Shown here: positions 1-4,941 of the stretch, one piece after another
Position numbering within the stretch: position 1 is the stretch's first letter
How the letters are laid out: each line of letters opens with the position of its first letter
NCBI GenBank assembly: GCA_016649475.1
Contig: JAENXP010000196.1
Coordinates: 1-5,681, forward strand
Source of the DNA: Burkholderiales bacterium
GTDB taxonomy: Bacteria; Pseudomonadota; Gammaproteobacteria; Burkholderiales; SG8-39
Direction: 5' to 3'
DNA: 5,681 nucleotides
The notes under the pieces: model-generated
The model's input: only the letters and a program-made list of their open reading frames with translations
Database searches by the model: none
Told to the model about the DNA's origin: nothing
Translations under genes and position numbers: made by a program

Positions 1-203
1 CAGATATGCGCTATGAGGGATCGCGGTTTGTACTGCACCAGCACATATATTGACGAAATGTCCGAATTTACGAGATTGCTGAGCACAAAATCGACGATCC
101 GGTAGTCGTGTGAGAACGGCAGTGCCGGTTTCGCATGCTCGGCAGTCAGCGGATGGAGCCGCGTACCATTGCCGCCCGCCAATACCATTGCGAGGATCTT
201 CAT
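1..203 (-). CDS. glgC: Glucose-1-phosphate adenylyltransferase (ADP-glucose pyrophosphorylase), N-terminal part
   Basis: The gene runs off the left edge; 67 codons are visible. GlgC makes ADP-glucose from ATP and glucose-1-phosphate, the first committed step of bacterial glycogen synthesis in the cytoplasm. The nucleotidyltransferase signature is clear: [13 protein letters not shown] at residues 8-20 followed by KPA at 25-27. The GlgC-specific stretch [14 protein letters not shown] (34-47) and the VQYK segment then follow, which separates it from sugar-nucleotide relatives such as RfbA or GalU. The ATG at 203-201 has no strong Shine-Dalgarno but overlaps the TGA of the preceding small ORF (ATGA), so translational coupling is likely. 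Met6 is a possible alternative start. From memory of the E. coli alignment, the activator-site Lys39 corresponds here to Asp33, so allosteric control may differ. Identification is firm; the regulatory point is inference. Confidence 0.92.
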   Translation of the reverse strand, partial: MKILAMVLAGGNGTRLHPLTAEHAKPALPFSHDYRIVDFVLSNLVNSDISSIYVLVQYKPRSLIAHI

Positions 204-355
204 GAGATCGCACGCTTTGCGTCATTCTTTTCGTACACAGAAGCAGAAACAGGAATGTGCTTCTTCGATTTTCGCTGGAGAACCGGATAAGGTATTTGCT
301 CAACCATGCCACCGGATGCATGCAACGCGTTGATGATCTTGGTAACGTCGGCCAT
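200..355 (-). CDS. Small 51-aa hypothetical protein translationally coupled to glgC
   Basis: This ORF of 51 codons begins [17 protein letters not shown] do not recognise a family. Its start is well supported: AAGGAG (complement of 363-368) sits 7 nt upstream of the ATG at 355-353, the best ribosome binding site in this part of the window. Its TGA overlaps the glgC ATG by the classic ATGA arrangement, which suggests the two are read from one message and that glgC translation depends on it. The product is soluble, with no signal peptide or membrane segment. It has a hydrophobic, helix-like N-terminus and a basic centre (QRKSKKH, about residues 27-33). It could be a short regulatory protein, a leader peptide that mainly serves glgC translation, or the remnant of a longer gene. 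An in-frame Met further upstream (421) lacks an equivalent ribosome binding site. Confidence 0.55.
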   Translation of the reverse strand: MADVTKIINALHASGGMVEQIPYPVLQRKSKKHIPVSASVYEKNDAKRAIS

Positions 356-391
356 TCGGGGTCTCCTTGTTCTAGGACGCGCATCCCTGTC

Positions 392-405
392 GGATCGCCT
401 GATCC
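392..405 (-). promoter_or_regulatory. Small dyad in the leader of the small ORF-glgC message
   Basis: GGATC and GATCC are separated by GCCT, giving a 5-bp stem with a 4-nt loop about 37-50 nt upstream of the small ORF's start. It could be a short mRNA hairpin or an operator. I could not identify a convincing -35/-10 pair next to it. A stem this short can occur by chance. Confidence 0.2.
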
Positions 406-524
406 AGTTCAGCCTGCACACACGGGCCGTGCGAATAGATTCATTCCTGCTGGCCGCATCCCGGTTTAGTGAGGGCAGCCGATCGAAGGAATTCTCGATT
501 CGGAAAAACGCTTACGCTTGGGAG

Positions 525-540
525 CCATCCGCTCGGATGG
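525..540. repeat. Short perfect hairpin
   Basis: CCATCCG and CGGATGG form a perfect 7-bp inverted repeat separated by only two bases; as RNA it would fold with a 6-bp stem and 4-nt loop. No T-run follows on either strand, so it is not an obvious terminator. Its role is unknown. Confidence 0.3.
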
Positions 541-748
541 AAGAAGACTCGACGGAAAGCTCGGGGGCGATGAAATTTGAGAACCGGACTCACATCCGCG
601 GCCATCTTTGCTCTCCTGCCAGCATCGTTAGTGGAAAGTGAATAAAAGGCTTTACGTAAGAAATGCATGATCAGCTTCAGGGAGCCCAAAACAGATCTTC
701 AATGGACTGCGGCCGCTAGTTCCCAGATTACTCGCAGTTCGCCATTGG

Positions 749-789
749 CTACAGCAAACACCCTACCTTTTCTACAGAAAAGACCCTAC
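749..789. repeat. Tandem direct repeat (23-bp period) around a palindrome
   Basis: Two copies of CTACAGNAAANACCCTAC start at 749 and 772. They match at 16 of 18 positions and have a 23-bp period, about two helical turns. Between and overlapping them, CTTTTCT and AGAAAAG (767-782) form a near-continuous palindrome that exactly fills the space between the two ACCCTAC boxes (760-766 and 783-789). Such phased copies around a dyad look like a binding site for a dimeric or cooperative regulator. No gene starts nearby, so the target is unclear. Confidence 0.45.
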
Positions 790-811
790 ACGCTAGTATC
801 AATTTTGTCAA
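783..811 (-). promoter_or_regulatory. Possible minus-strand promoter with perfect -35
   Basis: On the minus strand, TTGACA (complement of 806-811) is a perfect sigma-70 -35 box. At 17-nt spacing the -10 position reads TAGGGT (complement of 783-788), which keeps only the TA and final T of TATAAT. The -10 lies in the right-hand ACCCTAC repeat, so a protein bound there would block it. There is no gene immediately downstream; a small RNA or a long leader for the glgC unit are possibilities. The call is weak. Confidence 0.2.
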
Positions 812-833
812 TGCGAATGACATTTAGTCGCAT
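811..833. promoter_or_regulatory. Operator-like dyad
   Basis: ATGCGA (811-816) and TCGCAT (828-833) are perfect inverted copies separated by 11 nt. The two 11-bp arms match at 8 positions overall. TGTCA/TGACA (806-810, 818-822) gives a second, overlapping dyad. The layout loosely resembles a Fur-type box in GC-rich bacteria, but the core departs from the consensus, so no regulator is assigned. Confidence 0.25.
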
Positions 834-975
834 AGATCGCCCCGCGTTGAACCCTGACCGGCCACTTATCGGAACGCTTTGCATATCGCGGTCCAAATCG
901 CTGCAATGATCACATGCCGGTGCTGGCGTGTTTTTGCACAAGGCGCGAATGACCAGATTGAGGTCGATATCGCCA

Positions 976-1012
976 CTTCAGATTTTCCAGGATCGGCCGC
1001 TCAAATCTGAAG
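976..1012. repeat. Perfect 10-bp inverted repeat
   Basis: CTTCAGATTT (976-985) and AAATCTGAAG (1003-1012) are exact reverse complements separated by 17 nt. A perfect 10-bp pair is unlikely by chance within one kilobase. Neither strand has a T-run after it, so an intrinsic terminator is not favoured. It could be the end of a small inserted element, an RNA hairpin or a protein site. Confidence 0.45.
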
Positions 1013-1042
1013 CGCCGACTGCCTCTTTCGCAAATCGTCAGT

Positions 1043-1059
1043 GGCCAAATTGATTGGCC
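1043..1059. repeat. GGCCAA/TTGGCC hairpin
   Basis: GGCCAA (1043-1048) and TTGGCC (1054-1059) are inverted copies around ATTGA. The AGTGGCC at 1040-1046 is an inverted copy of GGCCACT, which also occurs at 860-866 and 1195-1201. The role is unknown; it may be part of the GGCC-rich repeat set in this gap. Confidence 0.3.
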
Positions 1060-1092
1060 GAACTGCTGTCGCAGATTCAGTGGAGCTGGGGC

Positions 1093-1107
1093 CTCCTTCG
1101 GTAGGAG
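1093..1107. repeat. Small CTCCT/AGGAG hairpin
   Basis: CTCCT and AGGAG form a 5-bp stem around the 5-nt loop TCGGT. The AGGAG resembles a Shine-Dalgarno, but no suitable start codon and coding frame follow it. It is probably incidental. Confidence 0.2.
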
Positions 1108-1460
1108 ATATCGGCCGTTCAGCAGGGGAAGAATTGCGTTTCCTGAGCGTCTCTTGCTTGCCGATAGGGTGAATTTCCTGTTGAGCGCTAAACCGGCCAC
1201 TGGCAAATCCTCGCCTTTTTCCAAGGTCGCTTGCGAGTACTATGCGCAACCGCCGTGCGCTGGCCATCACAGCCGCTGGGAGGAAGAAGAAACCGCCACG
1301 ACGAATGGCTGGTCTTTGGAGGAATATTGCCGACCTGCAGCATGAACCAGCCAACTGCCCTTGATCCACCTTATGTGCAGCTCCACAATGCGCTAAGTTC
1401 TTTCCGGGTCCGCTTTGCAGTAAATTGCCGGGACCTGGCATGGTTGCCATTGGTCAAGAA

Positions 1461-1475
1461 GAGGAGCAAACGATG
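1461..1475 (+). promoter_or_regulatory. Ribosome binding site and start of the SDR gene
   Basis: GAGGAG at 1461-1466 lies 6 nt from the ATG at 1473. This decides the start over an in-frame ATG at 1425, which has no Shine-Dalgarno and would add 16 residues before the usual SDR N-terminus. A small hairpin, TGGCA/TGCCA (1436-1449), lies just upstream and could belong to the leader. Confidence 0.7.
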
Positions 1476-2279
1476 AAAGGCATAGCCCTCCGGAAAATTC
1501 CTGTCGCAGTGGTCACGGGCGGCGCACGGGGCATAGGGCTGGCTATCGCCGAATGGTTTCTCACGCACGGCCATCGCGTCGTACTGCTCGACATCGACCG
1601 CAGACAGCTTGCGAAGACCGCCCGCGCCCTCGGCGATTCCGCACGCGTGATGGCCGTCGGCTGCGACGTTTCCAACGCGAAGCAGGTGAAGTCGGCCGTG
1701 AGCCGCGTGGTGAAGGGGTTCGGGCGCATCGACGCCCTGATCAACAATGCAGGCATCGCCGTGTTCAAGCCCGTCCTCGAGACCTCGCTCAAGGAGTGGA
1801 CCCAGGTGCTCTCCACGAATCTCTCCGGCCCGTTCATCTGCACTCAGGCCTGCGTGCCGGTGATGCTGCGCTCGGGCGGGGGGAGCATCGTGAACATCGC
1901 CTCGATCTCGGGGCTGCGCGCGAGCGCGCTGCGGGTCGCGTACGGCACCAGCAAGGCAGGTCTCATCCACCTCACCAAGCAGTTGGCGGCGGAACTCGGC
2001 ACCGTCGGCATACGCGTGAATTGCGTCGCGCCGGGCCCCGTGGAAACCGCCATGGCCAAACTCGTCCACACGGCCGCAATCCGGCGGGACTACCACGACT
2101 CCATACCGCTGAACCGCTACGGCACGATGGAGGAGATCGCCGATGCGGTCGGGCACCTGTGCAGTCCGGCCGCGAGCTACGTGAACGGGCAGACGCTCGC
2201 GGTGGACGGCGGGTTCGACGCGACCGGCATAGGTCTGCCGACGCTGCGCAGGAACGCGGGCGCCAAGGGGCGCAGGTAA
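1473..2279 (+). CDS. SDR family NAD(P)-dependent oxidoreductase (classical, FabG-like)
   Basis: This 268-aa classical short-chain dehydrogenase/reductase probably interconverts an alcohol and a ketone using NAD(H) in the cytoplasm. The Rossmann motif TGGARGIG is at residues 15-22. An Asp (D40) closes beta-strand 2, favouring NAD over NADP. D65-V66 is the adenine-contacting pair and NNAG is at 91-94. The catalytic tetrad is complete: N116, S144, Y157 and K161 (YGTSK). PG at 187-188 and the VDGGF end (to 248) are typical. About 20 extra residues follow, rich in Arg and Lys (RRNAGAKGRR), longer than most FabG-like proteins. It stands alone on the plus strand and converges with the epimerase-like gene. 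The substrate cannot be read from sequence; the neighbouring hydrolase and epimerase-like genes suggest small-molecule catabolism rather than fatty-acid synthesis, but that is inference. Confidence 0.93.
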   Translation: MKGIALRKIPVAVVTGGARGIGLAIAEWFLTHGHRVVLLDIDRRQLAKTARALGDSARVMAVGCDVSNAKQVKSAVSRVVKGFGRIDALINNAGIAVFKPVLETSLKEWTQVLSTNLSGPFICTQACVPVMLRSGGGSIVNIASISGLRASALRVAYGTSKAGLIHLTKQLAAELGTVGIRVNCVAPGPVETAMAKLVHTAAIRRDYHDSIPLNRYGTMEEIADAVGHLCSPAASYVNGQTLAVDGGFDATGIGLPTLRRNAGAKGRR

Positions 2280-2296
2280 AGGGAACGCTACCCGTT

Positions 2297-2323
2297 AAAC
2301 AATAAGCAACAGGCAGCGTTGCT
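2297..2323 (-). terminator. Candidate intrinsic terminator of the minus-strand gene run
   Basis: Read on the minus strand, AGCAAC and GTTGCT form a 6-bp stem with a 7-nt loop, followed directly by TATTGTTT. This lies about 80 nt past the stop of the epimerase-like gene. The stem is short and the T-run imperfect, so termination may be weak or Rho-assisted. On the plus strand no T-run follows, so I see no terminator for the SDR gene. A GC-rich stem, GCGGCC/GGCCGC at 2346-2368, also lies in this convergent gap. Confidence 0.35.
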
Positions 2324-2401
2324 GCTGCGCCCGCGCGTCATCCAGGCGGCCGCATTGGCCATGGCCGCAGGCCGTGCCTGCAAGGACTCCAGAGTACCGG
2401 A

Positions 2402-3301
2402 TCAAGGCGCCAGCTCGCGTTCGATCGTCTCCAGCAGCGAGTCGTAGCGGGGCGACCAGGCAAGTTCGCGCCGCGCGCGCGTGGCGCGCACCCGGCTGTT
2501 GGAACCGTAGGTGTAACTCGCTGCGCCCTCGCCGAATTCCGCGATGGCTTCGTCCATCGACATCGCTTGCGTGCTCCCGTCATAGCCCAGAGCGCGGCTG
2601 ATCGCCGCGCACACCTGGCGCATCGAATGCTCGCCGTTCTCCGCAAAATACGCGGCGCCGGCGGGCGCATGCGCGAGTATCCGCAGGTACAGATCCGACA
2701 GGTCGTCGATGTGCACGTTGGACCAGATGTTCTCGCCGCGTCCGACATGGCGCGCCACGCCGAATTTCTTCGCCAGCGCGACCAGCCGCGGAATCTGGAT
2801 GCTTTCGCGGTGTGCGCCCCGTCCGGTGCCGTAAATCAGGCTGGGGGAAACCACCACGGCGCGCACGCCATCTGCTGCCGCGGCAAGGACGCGCTGGTTG
2901 ACGGCCACGCGCGCTGCGCGCCCCGGCCCCGGCTGGAATGGCGTCTCGTCCTCGTACACCTTGTCGCCCGGCTCGCCCCAGGCCCGGTCACCGACGATGC
3001 TCGATCCGCTCGTCTGTATGAATGCCTTGCCGCTGCCCGCGAGCGCCGGCAGGATAGCCTCGATTGCCGCCATGTGGTCCGCATCTGCCGCGTTGATGAC
3101 GGCATCGGCGTCGCGCGCCGCGCGCATGAGGATGTCGCCATCGTCGAGCGTGCCCAGCACCGGGTCGATGCCGAGCGCCTGCACCTGCCCGGCTTTTTGC
3201 GCGGACCGAACCAGCCCGAGGACGTGGTGGCCGGCGGACAGCAGGCCCGCCGCCACGGATCCGCCGATGTATCCCGAGGCGCCAATGAGGAATACCTTCA
3301 T
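2402..3301 (-). CDS. Atypical NAD(P)-binding epimerase/dehydratase-family protein
   Basis: This 299-aa protein belongs to the extended/atypical SDR group (NAD-dependent epimerase/dehydratase family). It starts directly with the Rossmann fold: MKVFLIGASGYIGG gives GxxGxxG at residues 7-13. DADAVINAA (65-72), FIQTSGSSIVG (94-104), VVSPSLIYGTG (150-160) and VHIDDLSDLYL (196-206) are the usual family landmarks. The catalytic YxxxK expected before the VVSPSLIYG strand is missing; that region reads RAARVAVNQRVL (128-139). The protein may therefore be a reductase of the atypical class, or a binding or regulatory protein, rather than a sugar epimerase. The Met at 3301 fits the fold and has a G-rich AGGGGAA just upstream; an in-frame extension to 3409 would overlap the hydrolase and is rejected. 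It is the last gene of the minus-strand run, 40 nt after the hydrolase stop. The substrate is unknown. Confidence 0.85.
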   Translation of the reverse strand: MKVFLIGASGYIGGSVAAGLLSAGHHVLGLVRSAQKAGQVQALGIDPVLGTLDDGDILMRAARDADAVINAADADHMAAIEAILPALAGSGKAFIQTSGSSIVGDRAWGEPGDKVYEDETPFQPGPGRAARVAVNQRVLAAAADGVRAVVVSPSLIYGTGRGAHRESIQIPRLVALAKKFGVARHVGRGENIWSNVHIDDLSDLYLRILAHAPAGAAYFAENGEHSMRQVCAAISRALGYDGSTQAMSMDEAIAEFGEGAASYTYGSNSRVRATRARRELAWSPRYDSLLETIERELAP

Positions 3302-3341
3302 CCCGTTCCCCTGCCCTGGTTCAGGCAGCGCGCTTACGCAC

Positions 3342-4016
3342 TCAACCGATGTGCTCGCGGAAGAACGCCAGCGTGCGCTCGCGCGCGAGTTTTGCGCTCG
3401 CCGCGTCATAGGAGCCGCGCTGATCGCAATTGAAGCCGTGCGGGGCCGGGTACAGATGCACGGTCTGCGTCGGATGGGCTGCGGCGAGCTTTTTCACGCT
3501 CTCGACCGAAATGTGCTCATCCTTCTCCCCGTAGTGCGCCATCACCGGGCACTTCGGTTTCTCGGCGATGGCCTCGTCGGTCGTGCTGCCGCCGCCATAG
3601 TAGGGCGCCGCGCAGGCCAGGCCGGGCAAGCGCGCGGCCGCCATCCAGGTGATGTATCCGCCCCAGCAATAACCGACGATGCCGACTTTGCCGGCTTGCG
3701 CCGCCGCCTTCACCGCGGGTTCGACATCGAGCAAGGCCGCCGCTATGCCCGCCTTTTCCTTGAGTGCACGCCCCTTCGCGATGTCCTCAGGGGTGTAGCC
3801 TACTTCGAAGTTGCGTTCGAGCCGGTCGTACATCGCCGGCGCGATCGCGAGATAACCGTCGGCCGCGTAGCCGTCGGCGACCGAACGGATGTGGCTGTTC
3901 ACGCCGAAAATCTCCTGGATCACGACGACGGCGCCGCGCGGCTTGCCGCCGGGGTCGGCGCGGTATGCAGACAGCTTGTGCCCGTCGCTTGCGACGAGTT
4001 CGATGAATTTGCCCAT
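3342..4016 (-). CDS. Dienelactone hydrolase family protein
   Basis: This 224-aa alpha/beta hydrolase of the dienelactone hydrolase (carboxymethylenebutenolidase) family is close to the usual length of about 230. The family opens lactone rings such as dienelactones from (chloro)catechol degradation; many members act on other esters or lactones. The triad is visible: nucleophile C117 in GYCWGG, D166 in GEKDEHI and H193 in PHGF. E35 in QEIFG is the conserved Glu that holds the resting cysteine. There is no signal peptide, so it is cytoplasmic. The ATG at 4016 is preceded by GGGAG 9 nt upstream. It sits between the ferredoxin-like gene (155 nt upstream, with hairpins in the gap) and the epimerase-like gene. 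No dioxygenase or muconate enzyme is in the window, so a catechol pathway is not shown. An AT-rich leader containing TATCTA may supply an internal promoter. Confidence 0.93.
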   Translation of the reverse strand: MGKFIELVASDGHKLSAYRADPGGKPRGAVVVIQEIFGVNSHIRSVADGYAADGYLAIAPAMYDRLERNFEVGYTPEDIAKGRALKEKAGIAAALLDVEPAVKAAAQAGKVGIVGYCWGGYITWMAAARLPGLACAAPYYGGGSTTDEAIAEKPKCPVMAHYGEKDEHISVESVKKLAAAHPTQTVHLYPAPHGFNCDQRGSYDAASAKLARERTLAFFREHIG

Positions 4017-4079
4017 GGATGCCTACTCCCTTCCAAATGTTAGATATTCAATCCATATTCTTTTCGCGCATCGGGACTA

Positions 4080-4098
4080 GGGCAGCGGTTTGCCGCCC
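4080..4098 (-). repeat. Stem-loop in the gap upstream of the hydrolase gene
   Basis: On the minus strand, GGGCGGC and GCTGCCC pair as a 7-bp stem with one G-U and the loop AAACC. No T-run follows, so it is more likely a message-folding or processing element than an intrinsic terminator. Confidence 0.3.
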
Positions 4099-4149
4099 AT
4101 CCAGCGCGGTCGAGCGTAGGAGATTGCGCCTGCGCCCGGCCTATTGCAA

Positions 4150-4174
4150 TGAACGCGGCGGCGACGCGCGTTCA
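4150..4174 (-). terminator. Hairpin overlapping the stop codon of the EthD-like gene
   Basis: TGAACGCG and CGCGTTCA are perfect 8-bp inverted copies around a 9-nt loop; the TGA stop itself forms the start of the stem. On the minus strand the following bases are TTGCAATAGG, only mildly T-rich. It may be a weak terminator or attenuator, or a 3'-end stabiliser, setting the dose of the hydrolase and epimerase-like genes below the upstream genes. Confidence 0.35.
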
Positions 4175-4528
4175 GGACGGATCCAGCCGGCGCAGCACGT
4201 GCCGGCGGTTGCGCGTGTAGGGCCGCACCTCGGCTGGCCAGCGACCGGCATCGACTGCCTTCGCCCACGCCTCGCTGGTGAGCACCTCAGCGCTTTCGAG
4301 TTCGTAGATCGCGCTGTATTTCGGCTCGCCTTCGGCGACCAGCGTCTTGATCTCGCCGCCGATGAACATTTTCAGCGGCACCAGTGTCATGCGCCGCGCC
4401 GAGACCACGCCCGGCACCTTGCGTATGAGCGGGATGTGCTCGGTGTCGTACACCTCGTTGAACACCGCCTCCCTGTCCGGATCGACGTCCATGCTGGCGG
4501 TAAACACGAATTTCGCCTGATTGGCCAT
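4172..4528 (-). CDS. Ferredoxin-like dimeric alpha-beta barrel protein (EthD/DUF4286-like)
   Basis: This 118-aa protein has the compact alpha/beta layout of dimeric alpha-beta barrel (Dabb) proteins. A first strand (KFVFTASMDVDP, residues 6-17) is followed by a helix with the family-like sequence FNEVYDTEHIPLIRKVPGV (23-41), the strand SARRMTLV (43-50), and KYSAIYELES (70-79) before a last helix. Small proteins of this fold act as isomerases, decarboxylases, monooxygenases or accessory factors in catabolic clusters. H31 in the DTEHIP segment is at a position often conserved in such families. I can assign the fold type but not a reaction. The start is well supported by AAGGAG 7 nt upstream. 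It has its own 70-nt leader after the 2TM gene, and its message ends in a hairpin that includes the stop codon. Confidence 0.75.
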   Translation of the reverse strand: MANQAKFVFTASMDVDPDREAVFNEVYDTEHIPLIRKVPGVVSARRMTLVPLKMFIGGEIKTLVAEGEPKYSAIYELESAEVLTSEAWAKAVDAGRWPAEVRPYTRNRRHVLRRLDPS

Positions 4529-4542
4529 AGCAATGCTCCTTG

Positions 4543-4592
4543 AAAAAGTGGCTTGATGGGGTGAGAGGCAGGTTCCCGGTATTGGGCAAGCC
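4543..4592 (-). promoter_or_regulatory. Possible attenuator-like stem ahead of the EthD-like gene
   Basis: On the minus strand, GGCTTG and CAAGCC could pair across a 31-nt loop, followed by ACTTTTTC and then the ribosome binding site. The T5 run after the stem resembles a weak terminator or attenuator. The long loop makes this doubtful. Confidence 0.18.
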
Positions 4593-4598
4593 GCTCAA

Positions 4599-4931
4599 TC
4601 AATTCTCGTCCTGTTTGATCGATGGGGCGGGATTGTCGCGGATGACGTCCATGTGGCCCTGGTCATAGCTCTTCGCGCGCAGGTCCTGGATGCGCTCGTC
4701 GACCCATGCCTCGTCGACCGTCGCGGCGCGAAATATGAGGAAATGGATCATCAACACCAGGCCCCACACGACGAGCGGCCAGAATGCCCACCACGGCGCG
4801 CCGGTGTAGATGTTGATTGCCGTCAGCGCGCCGTTGCCCAGGACGAAGGCGTACAGGTGCCGCCTGAATGCGCGCCCGGCGAGTGTCCGGGCGGCAGTTG
4901 CCGGCGCCGTGGCGGCTTCGGGCGCGTTCAT
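4599..4931 (-). CDS. 2TM domain-containing small membrane protein
   Basis: This 110-aa protein has two predicted membrane helices, about residues 25-43 and 47-66. The intervening and flanking pattern (RRHLYAFVLGNGALTAIN, then PWWAFWPLVVWGLVLMIH) matches the 2TM domain as I know it, with the conserved Asn in helix 1 and the W-x-x-W-P...WG...H pattern around helix 2. In some bacteria this domain is found in sensor kinases or as a stand-alone protein; its function is not established. The C-terminal 40 residues are soluble and charged. Met at 4931 starts 10 nt after the upstream stop; Met at 4955 (MDKSECGG) would overlap the upstream gene by 14 nt and is the alternative. Neither has a strong Shine-Dalgarno, so coupling to the upstream gene is likely. 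Confidence 0.8.
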   Translation of the reverse strand: MNAPEAATAPATAARTLAGRAFRRHLYAFVLGNGALTAINIYTGAPWWAFWPLVVWGLVLMIHFLIFRAATVDEAWVDERIQDLRAKSYDQGHMDVIRDNPAPSIKQDEN

Positions 4932-4941
4932 GCCGCCGCAC

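Larger units (their letters stand above)
356..1472. other. Gene-poor, lower-GC intergenic region with repeats
   Basis: About 1.1 kb lie between the divergently oriented glgC unit and the SDR gene. Base composition is visibly more AT-rich than in the flanking genes. Open frames here (306-641 plus, 441-689 minus, 667-909 plus, 910-1224 minus, 1001-1450 minus, 1154-1345 plus, 1231-1476 plus) are short, overlap one another and match no family I know. None shows a good ribosome binding site with coding-like codon use. The region instead holds a palindrome with tandem repeats at 749-794, a dyad at 811-833, a perfect inverted repeat at 976-1012, a GGCCAA/TTGGCC hairpin at 1043-1059, repeated GGCCACT motifs and a small hairpin at 1093-1107. 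It must contain the promoters of both flanking units. It may also be what is left of an inserted element or a lost gene. Confidence 0.6.

Noticed and set aside
709..716. GCGGCCGC followed by CTAG, resembling a cloning linker
   Set aside because: There is no vector sequence around it and the surrounding DNA is continuous natural-looking sequence; an 8-bp GC site is expected now and then in such DNA.
306..1476. Several 60-150-codon open frames in the gap before the SDR gene
   Set aside because: They overlap each other, lack good ribosome binding sites and coding-like codon use, and resemble no known protein or transposase fragment.
1371..2156. A 261-codon open frame on the minus strand opposite the SDR gene, and a 250-codon frame at 1553-2305 plus
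   Set aside because: Both are shadows of the SDR gene in GC-rich DNA; they match no family and have odd compositions rich in Arg, His and Asp or Ala.
2402..3409. A longer start for the epimerase-like protein (335 aa)
   Set aside because: The extra 36 residues overlap the hydrolase gene and precede the natural N-terminus of the Rossmann fold; the internal Met begins exactly at the first beta strand.
2567..4043. Long plus-strand open frames (2567-3433 and 2898-4043) opposite the epimerase-like and hydrolase genes
   Set aside because: The minus-strand genes carry unmistakable family motifs; the plus frames are Arg/Ala-rich, low in recognisable structure, and span two real genes.
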